Positions 48,603 through 59,736 of a DNA stretch of 64,000 nt are shown here, piece after piece. The position numbers were made by a program, and so were the translations under genes. The stretch lies in contig NC_043740.1 in assembly GCF_004337985.1 (NCBI RefSeq), positions 3,277,140-3,341,139 of the forward strand. The letters are read 5' to 3'. The notes under the pieces are model-generated. The model had not been told where the DNA came from and searched no databases. It worked only from the letters and a program-made list of their open reading frames with translations. Every line of letters starts with the position of its first letter. The stretch's first letter is position 1. This DNA comes from Pyricularia pennisetigena (Eukaryota; Ascomycota; Sordariomycetes; Magnaporthales; Pyriculariaceae).

Positions 48603-49967
48603 GCGTACTACTTGGTGGGATGGTGTTCCCTGACCACGTGCTACGTGGAACTCTGGTTATGAGTCCAATGAGCCATGCCAGGCTCGTGTCAGAACTCAAA
48701 ATTTGGGGGGAATATGGGGAGTGATGCCACCCACATGAGAATTGGAAAGGATTCTATGGGGGCGCATATGTTTTCTATGTCTTGGAGAGTTTTGCATTGC
48801 GTAGGGGCAGGCATCGAACAGCCGGCTAAGAAAGGCTGAGTTCTGAGAGTATACCCGCACGACTTGTCACTTGTTTATCAGCACATCATTTTATATTTGA
48901 CTGATTGGCTGCTCTTTTTTTTTTTTGTTCTTCTCCTTTATGAGGTGGGGTTGATTCGTACTTGAGATTTTGAAGATACTGTGGTTTTAAGCACGCAACT
49001 AGCAAGCACAGGCAGCTGGGAGGTAATCCAGTGGCGTATCCATGGCACCAGGCGTTTTTGTATTTGTTGTCGAGATTTTTTTCTTCTTCTTTTCTGCAGG
49101 TGGCTTTCCCTCTCTCTGGTCTCTTTCCCCTCTTTTCTCTTTTGGCCTAATCGACCTAGTCTAGAACTTTACATACGTATCTATCAACCGCGAGGGCACA
49201 AGCCCGTAACTCTGCCTCTTTAGCGAATATATTTGAAATCCTCAGATAGTTGAACCAGCCAGGGTGGCTCATTTTCTGCATGGATGTGTGGGTCAGTGTG
49301 TGCCTCTTGTTTCCAAGAACAGTTGATATGTTGATAAACGTCTATCGACGCATCTGAGCTTTGTGTGGGCGGAATCTACGCACTTGTGCGTGTTCTACGG
49401 ATTGTTGAATAAACGGGTGGTACATCAGCGCCCAACTCTGACGCCAAGCCAAAATACACTTTTTTTTTTCTCCTTCTCGCTGTCAGCATGCTGGTATCGG
49501 ATCTTGCCGACAATAGCTGGAGATGAGTTTCTCAAAGTGGTGTAGAGATGACTGACGTACATCGAGTATGTTAGGCTACCTGCAGGACTTGGCCGCGCTT
49601 CTGAGTCGGAGAAGAGGACGCTGTAGCTACCCCGGTGAGTAGCGAGCCAGTACGCAAAGCCTCAGTCCTACCAACGACTACTGTGTCTTGTCATTGGTCC
49701 CTGGATTACAACCACATCCCACTCGAGGGCTCGAGAGACTCTGGCCATAGGTGACAAGGAGAGAGGGGGGAAAGGGAGAAGAACCCCACATTCCCGGGCG
49801 TGTCAGCCAGGCTTTGTTTGACCTTTTTTTTCTGATGTGGGATCTCTAGCCAAACGCGACGGCGACCAGTGATAAACAGAACAGAGCTTGTCGTGGTGTT
49901 CACTCTCAGCGTGAATCTGCTTTAGGGATTGAGAAGAAGAGAAAGAGAGAGGGGAACCCCCCCCTGG

Positions 49968-49999
<32 letters not shown>

Positions 50000-52718
50000 T
50001 GCTGGGTGGGCAAGTAGACTGAGGTGACATGAACAAATCAGCTTCCCCAACTTTGTTCATATTTTCCAGCGCATTTTGACACGGACATGGTCTGTTCCTT
50101 ACCGACCTTGGGTATGAATTCACCAGGGAATAAGTATTCCCGGCCCCTTGGCTTGACTGTGAACGCATGGCCGAAACGCAAGCAAAGGGTCTGGTGTCTA
50201 AATTTATGCTTGCCAATCATTGCCAGGGACGACAGTCGGAAGCATAAAAAGTATAGCCAATCGGGCTATTTCTGGCCAACTCGGCCAGCAGCCATGAAGG
50301 GGTCCCACCTCGCCCGCTACAGGACGCAGGTTTCTATGGTAGAACAAGAGACTGCCATGGGGGTGAGATGGATGAGGAGCAAATCCCAAATAGGGATTGG
50401 CATCAATCAAAAAGCATTCGAGTACGAAGAGAAGGGGGCTCGGATCTGAGGAAAGAAAATTAGAGAAAATAGGAGAAACCGGCAAGTCAGGCAAAGTTTC
50501 CCGTGAGCCCGGGGTTCGAATGTACACCGATAAAGACCGGGACCAGACTCCGGTGGTCCCCGGAAACTGGAAACACGAAATGAGTAGTTTCAAGGGAGAT
50601 TCAATCTTATCTGATCATCAGATAGGAAATGAGGACGTGGCATGCCGGGGTTGGGAAATTGCTTCTCCAGCCTCCCACCCTCGTCATTTCTCGTCTGGGG
50701 TGGGCCCAACAAGCTTGCTTCATCAAAACCCAGGTCGTCCTGCGGTTGAGCTTTTTCAAAGAAACCCCTCTGTTGTTGCCAAAGAATTTGCTCTTGACTT
50801 AGCCATCCTTCCCGGGACCAGGTAGATGATGCTGCGGAGCTTTTGCTCCCGGTGGCAGCATCACCACTGATTCCGAGTCTGCATGCAGAACCGCCAAGCT
50901 GCGTGCCTGTGTGACTTTGAAGAATGACCAGCCTCGAAACTCAACAAAACAACGCATCGGTAATACCCACGGAGTACTACTCGGACTTGCAAGCACTGAA
51001 GCTTCTATTGTGGATTTTCCTACCAATGAAACAAGGATCCAATCCACCCCTGCCGGACTCTTGTATCCATAGAACTCTAAAAAGAAGAGCGACAATTTTT
51101 ATCAGATCCTTTGACACGGTGTGTCGGCATGACGGTGGGACAGGTAATGACCAGTAAATTGATTAGATACTGGAGATGAGATTAGACGCATGTCTTGGGG
51201 GAGCCACTCTCTATGATGCAAAACACAATATAAGCACGTCGTGATTGATTTATGGGGGATCGAGTCGTGACCTACCGCCGAGGTCGGAGTTTGTGAATGA
51301 TGGGGCTTCCATTATCCAGATCAGCATGTGGTTGTGGATTTGAGATCCGATCCGTCGGACTGGCGAGGGGCAAAAATTGCCTCTTTGGCCTGGCACTACA
51401 GAAATTAGGGAAATCTAGTGGACAGCTGACATCATACGCTTATGTGCACATGTTGATTACTGACCGGTGGTTGTCAGTTTGATATGTTTCCAACTATATC
51501 AGAAGTGAAGGGCGTTTGAAACATTTGAAGAAGAAGAAAAAAAGTGCCGTGTCGGATTGCCCTCCTCGGCTCGACCTTCGGTTCGTATCAGCTGCCCATC
51601 GGGTCGTCCGGGCGAGTCAATGTTGAATAGACAAGAACCATTAGGCAATGCAATGCTGCATGGGGAAGCCTGGACGGGGCGGCAAGTAAGGAAGAAAAGG
51701 CGGCGAACAAATGTAATTGCTACGTAGTGCAAAGAAAGTGGCGACATTTCCACCCGGCATCGGGTGACCGCCAACGTGACCTTGGAGGTATCCTCATTGG
51801 AAATCAAACCACTCGTGTTACTTAATAATTTGCCAGGTGCTTATGAAAGTGGACAAGCGCTATGATGCGAGCATGTTGCCTGGCTTCTCAAGGAAGGAAA
51901 AAAAAAAAAAAAAACTCCTTTCCACACCGGTTCCGGTGGCCTGTTGGCATGATGAGTTTGACCAAAATAAAATGAGGTTTTGCAAGGGACCTTGACCTGG
52001 CGAGTTGGAACTGGATCGAACTTTTTTGGCGCTCGATGGCTTCAGGGCTGTGTGAATCGAACTCGGTCGGTCGGTTCCCCTGGTCTCGGCTGCAGCTCCG
52101 CTCTCTCTCTCGGCTTGAGGAGGGGCTTGGGCACACCCCACTTATTTCTTTTTTTCCCTTTGATCAGCATTGTGCGGTATTTCATCAGCCCGATGGGCGT
52201 ATCACTAATAAACATGGCATTTCCGCTGTTCTCCCAAATCTGATAACAATGATCTGTCATAGTCAGTCAGATTGACTTCTCAAACACCTGATAATTAGAG
52301 AATCTAATTTCCCCCAATAATTGCTGAGCAATCGTCATACGACTGGATATATCTAATCCAACGTCGAAATCTTTGTCTGCTTTTAAGTTCTGAGAAAATT
52401 CTCGCTACCGCCACTTTGGTACCTGTCCACCCCGATCTCTGAGACTTGCCGGCCGGCGGATTTTTCTTTTACATGTTTATCTGATCCCCCTATTGAGATC
52501 TGATAATCAATCCCCAACCAGTCAAAGCCACCAATTCATTCTTCGACCACCCCTCCCACACCTCCATGCACGCCGGTCATTGACTAGGAAATATCACCCG
52601 TCGACGACTTTTCCTTTCCGCCACCCAACCACTTTTGCAGTCGTCCCCTTTACCCAGACTTGGCACCGCACCATCACCACCTCCACTTGCAATACATCGC
52701 TCAATTTTCACGTTCACA
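48603..52718. other. 4.1-kb spacer, no supported gene
   Basis: Contains the SSH4-like 3' region, the donor locus of the inverted copy (49817-49967 with A30), and the upstream region of the reductase. A frame at 50521-50825 (101 codons from ATG) has mildly protein-like composition but no domain, so it is not called. A T-rich stretch and TGATNNATCA-like palindromes near 50610-50625 were noted but not interpreted. Confidence 0.5.
49968..49997. repeat. Poly(A) run, 30 nt
   Basis: A30, the same length as both T30 runs in the chimera at 44.9-45.3 kb. Probable junction of the misassembly. Confidence 0.95.
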
Positions 52719-54602
52719 ATGCAGTCACGGCTCGACACCATACTGGCCGAGTCCACTTCGGGCTGCATCCCAGAGGAGCCTCGGACCCCTTCGGTAGCAC
52801 CATCTCTCACATTCTCTGACTCGACAGATGACCACGAACTCGAGGAGCCTCTCGCACAGACACGACGCCGTCGCGCCTCAACGCGTTTAATTGCTCAAAA
52901 CGCTGCCGACATCCAACGCATTACTGGCGAGTCTACTGCCGAGGTCGTCAGTCGGTGCTGCGGCGGAGGGTGCTGCTTCAAGAATGCCGCCAAGAAAGAG
53001 GGCCTACAGTTCGAGAAGCCTCGGTTACCAGAGAATGATGCTTTCCAATCGCTGCTGCTTAAGATTGATGCGATCCCCAGCACGTTGACAAACGTGGCCG
53101 ACATGCCCGAGCAGACAGCTTTTCTGGAGCCAATCAAGAAGCAAAAGAAGGAGGTTGAAAACGCACCGTCACCCGCAGACTCGGGTGTCTCACTCGGTGG
53201 CAACGGCCAAACCGAGACACAGCCGGAGACTCGAACGGAACAGACCACAGTTGACGAGGCCGCCAAGAAGCTGCAAAATCTGGAACTAGACGATACCGAC
53301 ACACGGATCCAACCACCAAAATTTGTTCAGCCACACCCGCCACATAATGTCTACCCTGCCAAGATCCATAGCGCTCGTGAGCTGACGCGCCCGGGCGCCG
53401 AGAAGCGGACTTTCCACTTTGACCTCGACATCACCGATTACCCAGATGGCGAAGGTGTAGACTTCAAGGTTGGTGGCGCCATTGGTGTCTCTGCGCCCAA
53501 CGACTCTGCCGTGGTCGATGAGATACTCGATCTTCTCCTTGTCCCGCGTTTCCTCCGCGACAGGCCGGTCCTCTTACGTACTACGAAGGGCCGCTGGCCG
53601 ACGGTATGGGGGGATGACAAGCCCAGGGAGCTGGTCACTACTAGGCGGGCACTTTTGTCGTGGTGCTCGGATCTGCAGTCGTACCCGCCCACCAAGCAGC
53701 TGTTGAGAATATTGGCGGAGCACACTACGGATGAGGTTGAGAAGAAAGTTCTAATGTTCCTGTGCGCGGCGGAGGGACAAGGAGTGTTCTGCGACTTCAG
53801 GACAGGACCTCACGTTTCCCTGGTTCAACTACTCAACGCATTCCCCAGCTCCAAGCCGCCTTTGGACCAGCTGCTGTCGGTGCTTCAGCCACTAATGCCG
53901 CGGTTCTACTCCCTCTCTAATGATCCCCATATGTCATTTGAGGAGAAGGACGGTAAGCGTCACCGCATCATCGAGATCGCTGTTACAGTACACGTCGACA
54001 GCGACTGGCGCACCGGCACAAGAACTGGCATCGGCTCTGGGTTCTTTCAGCGGCAGGCGCTCGAGTGGATTGCGGCCAAGGAGGCGGGCGTTGCCGACCC
54101 CGAGGTGTACATCCCCATGTTCAAGGGCCTCATGGCCAACCCGCTGGCCAAGCAGTTCATGTCGGACGGGCCCATGTTGCTGATCGGGGCGGGAGTGGGT
54201 ATCGCGCCGTTCCGAGGCTTTGTGCAGCGTCGGCTCAAAACAGCCAACTGCGCCAACAAGGTGTGGGTACTCCAGGGAGTGCGCGACTCGCTAGTGGACG
54301 AGATCTACAGCGGCGAGTGGGGTGTTCACGAGGACGAGGTCAAGCGCGTGGTAGAGAGCCGGCGTGGAGAGGGCCGATACGTGCAGGAAGAGGTGCGGGC
54401 GCAGGCCGACCTTGTATGGTACATCATCAACTCGGTCGACGGGCGCGTCTTCGTCTGTGGCTCGAGCAGAGGCATGGGAGAGGGCGTGGAAGAGGCTCTC
54501 GTCGAGGTTGCGATGGAGAAGGGTAACCTGGGTCGCAATGAGGCGCACAAGTTTTGGGACCTGAAGAAGGAGGTGGGGCAGTACATTGCTGAGACTTGGT
54601 AG
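52719..54602 (+). CDS. FAD/NADPH oxidoreductase (P450-reductase-like) without a flavodoxin domain
   Basis: Single exon, 627 residues from the ATG at 52719 (the frame extends upstream only through non-ATG codons). The C-terminal ~400 residues are the FAD-binding and NADPH-binding half of cytochrome P450 reductase or sulfite reductase flavoprotein: RFYSLSND (395 onward) for FAD, IGAGVGIAPFRGF (about 489-501) for pyrophosphate and NADPH, VFVCGSSRGMG (C580), and a terminal Trp (W627) like the FAD-shielding aromatic residue of P450 reductases. No FMN flavodoxin domain precedes it. Instead the first ~210 residues are charged and look disordered, with a Cys cluster CCGGGCC (C80, C81, C85, C86) next to an Arg-rich stretch. 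The enzyme should pass electrons from NADPH through FAD, but its acceptor is unknown. The Cys cluster could bind a metal, be lipidated or act as a redox relay. Confidence 0.88.
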   Translation: MQSRLDTILAESTSGCIPEEPRTPSVAPSLTFSDSTDDHELEEPLAQTRRRRASTRLIAQNAADIQRITGESTAEVVSRCCGGGCCFKNAAKKEGLQFEKPRLPENDAFQSLLLKIDAIPSTLTNVADMPEQTAFLEPIKKQKKEVENAPSPADSGVSLGGNGQTETQPETRTEQTTVDEAAKKLQNLELDDTDTRIQPPKFVQPHPPHNVYPAKIHSARELTRPGAEKRTFHFDLDITDYPDGEGVDFKVGGAIGVSAPNDSAVVDEILDLLLVPRFLRDRPVLLRTTKGRWPTVWGDDKPRELVTTRRALLSWCSDLQSYPPTKQLLRILAEHTTDEVEKKVLMFLCAAEGQGVFCDFRTGPHVSLVQLLNAFPSSKPPLDQLLSVLQPLMPRFYSLSNDPHMSFEEKDGKRHRIIEIAVTVHVDSDWRTGTRTGIGSGFFQRQALEWIAAKEAGVADPEVYIPMFKGLMANPLAKQFMSDGPMLLIGAGVGIAPFRGFVQRRLKTANCANKVWVLQGVRDSLVDEIYSGEWGVHEDEVKRVVESRRGEGRYVQEEVRAQADLVWYIINSVDGRVFVCGSSRGMGEGVEEALVEVAMEKGNLGRNEAHKFWDLKKEVGQYIAETW

Positions 54603-56272
54603 TCTCTTGGGATCGATGTTGTTGCTACTTGTTCACCGGACAGCATTTGGGAAATATCTCTCTTTTCTTGGCAACATTTTTCACCCTACGATACTAACTT
54701 GTACCACAACATGGGATGATAGGGCCGATAGGGAGCATGACATTTTCGTATCATTGGAGTTTGATAGGCGCCACAAAACATGGGGTTACTTAGTTGTATG
54801 AACTTAGAGGATTTGCTTGCCATGCCTCACGGCGCAAGGCCGTTTTGTTGTTAGCTAGAATATATATCACAGTTTATATATGGGACACTACTTGGTGCTC
54901 AAATTGACACGGTTTATATTGACTATGAGGTACTAGGCTTCCGAGTAGAGGTTATTCGGCTATTCCTGCCATGGGGTTTATTAGACGCCTCTGGGAGTCA
55001 GTCGTGGTTGCAGTGATGGAGGGTAGGGTTCATCTCGTCTTCCAACTGCCTACTGACAGTGAACTGCATCATTTCATTATTTGCAACCGCCTCCATTCTG
55101 GCGTTTTTTGTATTTTGTCTTGATTGGTATCGTTTTCCAACACATCCCACCGGACTCATAAATAGTAAAGGCTGTTGCATTGTGCAGTTGTAAAAAAGCC
55201 TTATTAAGAGCACTCAAACCCAACAAGTAAAATAAAAAGCCAGTTAGTTAATCCTCTCAGCCGCGTGGTGTGGGTCTCTTGATTAGCGATGCTTAGGAAA
55301 GTAAGAGGTCTCCCACCGGCTTTCCCGCCATGACCCGTTAGACATGCTAAACTGCTGACTGAAACAAAACGTGAGCTTCCGTGAGCATCGCTTCTGATTG
55401 GTCCGAGTTTGTCTAACTCTGTGTTGTCTACATGTTGTGTGATTGATCAGCAGAAGCAATGCTGCTAAACAAAAGAACGAAAGAACGAAAAAAAAAAAAA
55501 AAGGGGACAATGATGCCAAGTCTCCACGGTAGCACATCAGCGACCCCAAAGTAGAAGTCTAGAACACAGGGCCCTCCCACCTTTGTAATACAACATATGC
55601 ACAAAGACTACTAGACCTAGTCAAAAACTTGGCAACAGTGTCAGTGCGATAGAGATTTTCCTTGTCAGCAAGTCTGCCGGGGCATGGGTAAGGACTGCGC
55701 GGTTTTGACTGAATCGGGCATTTTGTAACTGACGGAACTGGTTGCGGTGGAGAATCATACATTGTACACGACAAAGAGCCACCGGCAACAGGGTAGTCAA
55801 GACGGAAGAGATAATAACGGACGACAGACGACCGACAGAAGACGTCTTGGACAGGTGGGTAGGATGTTCTGTTTCTTCACCGTATACCTCTCTCCTGTTT
55901 CTGTTACAAAGCTGCCCGCATTGCAACAATTTTCATAAACATAAACGAACTGTACCTTTTCGGCCAACGAGGTAACCCTTGATTGAGCATTGACGTGGGG
56001 CCATCCATTTCCCCAGGTCCAACAAAAGCCTCGGAGGCCGAATTTCCACGCAGTACAGTAATATTTACAAATCCAAATCCAGCAGAGAGAGACAGAGCGA
56101 GAGAGAGAGGATACCCTGCCCATTAGATGCCCACGACAACACTAGAATGCAACATCCTGCCCACAAGCACTATAAATCAGAAGCTCCACGGTCACCTCGT
56201 GCTCCCCACCGACCCCTCACCCATCGCTATCTACTATTCGCCCTCATATTCTGCCTTTCCGCAGTCTTCTAT
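54603..56272. other. Reductase 3' region and nitroreductase upstream region
   Basis: AT-rich 3' sequence with short TATATATA strings near 54860-54885, then non-coding spacer. An A-run lies near 55489-55502 and a GA-rich tract near 56080-56110. A TATAAAT element at about 56170 is a candidate promoter for the nitroreductase. Confidence 0.5.
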
Positions 56273-57148
56273 ATGAATTCCACCGTCGCCCGCACGCTTC
56301 TCTCGTCTGTACGAAACACTGCACCAAAGCGCTTCTTTGCCTCTCCAGTCGCCTTCTTCCAAAGACAACACCAACAACACCAGATCCAACCAACTCTTCA
56401 CCACCAAAAACAACAGACCGCCAGCATGTCGTCCAACAGCCTCATCAAGCTCATCAAGGAGCGCCGCACCCACTACGCCCTCGGCAAGGACTTGCCCATC
56501 GGCAAGGACAAGATCCAGGAGATCGTCAACGAGGCCATTCAGCATGTGCCCTCGTCCTTCAACAGCCAGTCCAACCGCGTCGCCGTCTTGTTTGGTGACG
56601 AGCACGACAAGTTCTGGAACCTGGTCTCCGAGACTCTGAAGGCCATCGTGCCTGCTGATAGTTGGGATGAGACAGAGGCGAGGAACAGCGGCTTCAAGGC
56701 TGCCGCTGGTACTGTAAGTTTGTTCTCTTTCTTCTTTTCTCTCCTTCCATCACCACACCTCTCTCCTTTCGCCCCTTAGGACCTTTGCAGCGTTTGCTGA
56801 CAAGTCGTCTCTTCCCCCCTTATCTTCTAGATCCTCTTCTTCGAGGACCAGACCGTCGTCGAGAAGATGCAGGCTCAGTTCGCCACCTACGCCGACAAGT
56901 TCCCCCTGTGGGCCACCCAGTCGGACGCCATGCTCCAGTACGCCCTCTGGGTCGCCCTCGACTCGGAGAACGTCGGCTGCAACCTGCAGCACTACAACCC
57001 CCTCGTCGACGAGAAGGTTGCCTCCACCTGGGGCATCCCCAAGGAGTGGAAGCTCAACGCCCAGCTCGTCTTTGGCAACAAGCTCGGTAGCGCCGGCGAC
57101 AAGGACTTTGCTCCCATCGAGTCCAAGGTCAAGGTCTTTGGTGCTTAA
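56273..57148 (+). CDS. Nitroreductase-family protein (Frm2/Hbn1 type)
   Basis: Predicted as join(56273..56713, 56831..57148), 252 residues from this ATG. The intron has a GTAAGT donor and a CTTCTAG acceptor, joining AAAGT to ILFFEDQTVVEKM. The nitroreductase fold covers the protein from about residue 52: LIKERRTHYALGKDLP, HVPSSFNSQSNRVAVLFG, then DAMLQYALWVALDSENVGCN and an IPKEWKLNAQLVFG end. Fungal Frm2-type members are about 190-200 residues, FMN-dependent, and linked to lipid signalling and oxidative stress. Three in-frame ATGs are possible: 56147, 56273 and 56426. The ATG at 56426 gives the usual cytosolic length (201 residues). The 56273 start adds a basic, Ser/Arg-rich, mitochondrial-like presequence. 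A TATAAAT at about 56170 argues against 56147. Confidence 0.85.
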
Positions 57149-57640
57149 AGACAGCCAAGATTATGATGAGCGGCGCGAGGGGATACGCGTATGTGTGTGT
57201 GTATAGAGGTGGTAATTTGATGGAAAGAAAGGCGGGGGTTTAGAATCCTGTTTCTTTTTCTTTTATGTAGAGCGTCTTTCGTGTACAGCGCGGAGTTGGA
57301 ATGCATAAAGCGCCGGATATATACAAATGAAAAAAAGAAGAAACAAAAAAAAAAAAAAAAATGAACCAAATGTTTACAAAAGTCATCAAATCCCCCAGCC
57401 TTTGGTCAACAAGTACCAATATCGTTGCAAAGGCCAAGTCCCCATCCAGGTGCGCGTTCGTTAGCCTTTTGATCCAATGTGCAGCACCTCACGTCATCAT
57501 TGCCCCATGAGGGGGGGTTGAAACCTTTCAATTCGTTCGCGGAAGGCTTGTTCCTTTGTAAGATCGGCCATAGAGCCTGATAGACACCGCACGCAGCCGG
57601 GTTAAAGCATCCCCAGCGAAACAAGGTGGTTCGCGACGAG

Positions 57641-57678
<38 letters not shown>

Positions 57679-57959
57679 AAAAGCTAGAGCCGGACGTGCG
57701 GTGAAGATCGCAACAGCCCACCCAACAAACACACATTTGACAGGTAGCTTGCTTGTACGTATCGTTTCAGCCATGGCCCACGTAGGCAGCAGAGAGTTTG
57801 GAAAGAAAGCAAGAGCAAGTGGGCAATAGTAAGCGTCAAAAGGAGACAAAAGGAGACGCAAAAAGATAAAAGCTCAGAATTGAGCACGAAAAAAAAGAAA
57901 CATTAGACTTGTAATATTTTATCAAAAACAACAACAACGAGTGACGAGAACAGCACTTG
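57149..57959. other. Convergent 3' spacer of nitroreductase and PSD1
   Basis: 811 bp between two stop codons, holding both 3' UTRs, an A17 run (about 57345-57361) and an A36 run. No gene seen. Confidence 0.65.
57641..57676. repeat. Poly(A) run, 36 nt
   Basis: The longest homopolymer in the window, in the convergent 3' spacer. Confidence 0.95.
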
Positions 57960-59736
57960 TTACAAGTCATCGACTACCCTGCCCAACGCCTGTCCCATCT
58001 TGACCGTCTGCCCCTTCTCCACAGCCCACACGAAGCCGTCCTGCACCTGCCCGCCCTCCATCCTCGGGGCGGGCGCTTCAAACACCAGCACGACGGTGCT
58101 GCCCAGCTGGAAACCACCCATCTCCTCGCCCCTCCTGAGAGCGTGGCCGTGCAGCACGGGGCTGGCGTTCTCGTAAGTGGCCTCTGCGTAGCCGCTGTAG
58201 GGCTCGCCACGCCTGGCGGCCTCCTCGGCGGCGCGGTCCGCGGCCGTGTCGGTGGTCAGCGAATTTGTGCGCAGCTCGCGATCAAAGTTGATCTTGATGC
58301 TGCCGACATTGGTGGCGCCGACGGGGACGTAGCTGAAGAAGCCGTAGCGCCAGCGCCCGAGCAGCACGACGCGCTCGTTGAGCGTGAAGAGCCCCGGCAG
58401 CGTGCGCTGCAGGTACGGCGAGACCGAGTACAGCTCGCCGGCGAAGTGGCGGCGGCGCTCGACGACCCAGTTAGTGGGCGAGTGAAAGCGGTGGTAGTCG
58501 CCCGGCGCCAGGTAGATGACGGCGTAGTAGAGCTTGGTGCGACGCTGCTCGGCCAGGAGGGACCACCACGGCTTCTCGCCCAGCTCCAAATCGGCCCGGA
58601 CCTGCGAGACCGAGGTCGGCGACGCCGTCACGGATTGGTCTTCAACATCCTGTTCTTTCTTGTTGGGTTTCGAGGATGGGCCGGACAGTAGGTTGGGCAA
58701 GGTGTACGAGATGCCGTTGACGCGAGCGAACTCCTCGTCCTGCTTCACGATCTCGTCGTCCTGTGCCGGGTTCGGGGTGCTGGTGCCAGAGGATGCCAGG
58801 CTACCGGGCCTGGAGGGTGTCGTCTCGCCGAGGAGCGCATCTATGCTGTACGTCATGCCCTTGACCTGTTCAATGTCACCACCTTCGATCTGGCCGTATT
58901 GTAGCACACGACCGTCTGATGGCGAAAGAAGTGCATGAGGGTCGGGATCGAGGACACGAGCGCCTGGCTTGAGCGTCCGGTAAAAGAATGATGCTAGATT
59001 GGGGAAGTTGTGGAGGTCTTGTTCTTCAATCTCATCTAGGCTGTTTAGAGGGGGGAAGTTCATTTGTTAGTAAGTAGAGCCCCAAACACTAATGCGAAGA
59101 GCTTTTCGAAAGGCACGTACTTGACGCCAAAGATGAAAGAGTAAAGCTTGAAACCAGGAACTCTCAGGTAATAGGGAAGTGTGAGCTCGTTGAATCTGCC
59201 CCATAACCTGGAAAGTGCTTTCAGGGGTAATGTAGACATGATCTGAACCTGCCTATAAATCCGGATTGCCAGTCAGTAGCGCGCACAAACGAAGCCATCC
59301 TGTATAGCAGGTCTGTCACAGTGGTGCTCAGTGCATACCATGGTCCTTCTGGCCTGATTCTTTGCCTCTTTTTGGGTCTTGGTAGGTTGTCGGCGTCGGC
59401 CTCTGCCTCCTCTTTTAACCTGTCCTTTTCCCTCCTCTGTACCCTATAAAACTGCACCAGTCCTAGAAACCCAATGCCGACTCCGATTGGGATGTTGTAC
59501 CAGGTGATTTTCGAATTTTTCCAAGCAGAGCGCAGCCTCGAGGTGAACTTGGGCCTCTTGGGAGTCTCATGTGTCGAGTAGCACCGCGAGCCACCAGCAC
59601 CGCTGCCGGCACCTCCAGCCGGAAAACATGCTCGGCTCGGGGGTGGCGCGCGAGAGTATAGATGTGTTGAGCTGTAGGTGTGCATCGGACGCGACCTGGC
59701 CACTAGGCGTGTACGGGCGGCTATAGAGGAAGCCAT
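57960..59736 (-). CDS. PSD1: Mitochondrial phosphatidylserine decarboxylase
   Basis: Predicted as complement(join(57960..59040, 59121..59252, 59339..59736)), 536 residues. Intron 1 (86 nt, GTATGC to TTATAG, branch TACTGAC) joins RIRPEGPW to [18 protein letters not shown]. Intron 2 (80 nt, GTACGT to AACAG, branch TTACTAAC) joins FIFGV to [15 protein letters not shown]. An Arg/Ser-rich mitochondrial presequence is followed by an inner-membrane segment at about 79-98. Catalytic marks include [19 protein letters not shown], and the self-cleavage motif LGST at about 489-492, whose Ser (about 491) becomes the pyruvoyl group. It converts phosphatidylserine to phosphatidylethanolamine. A Ser/Pro/acidic insertion of about 80 residues after YSIDALLGE is common in fungal forms. 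It is divergent from the Usa1/Herp-like gene. Confidence 0.96.

Noticed and set aside
50397..50825. 142-codon frame (101 from an ATG at 50521)
   Set aside because: Mildly protein-like but with no domain, no intron support and a similar-size open frame on the opposite strand. Left uncalled.
57957..58691. 244-codon plus open frame opposite PSD1
   Set aside because: Antisense shadow of PSD1 caused by its GC-rich third positions.
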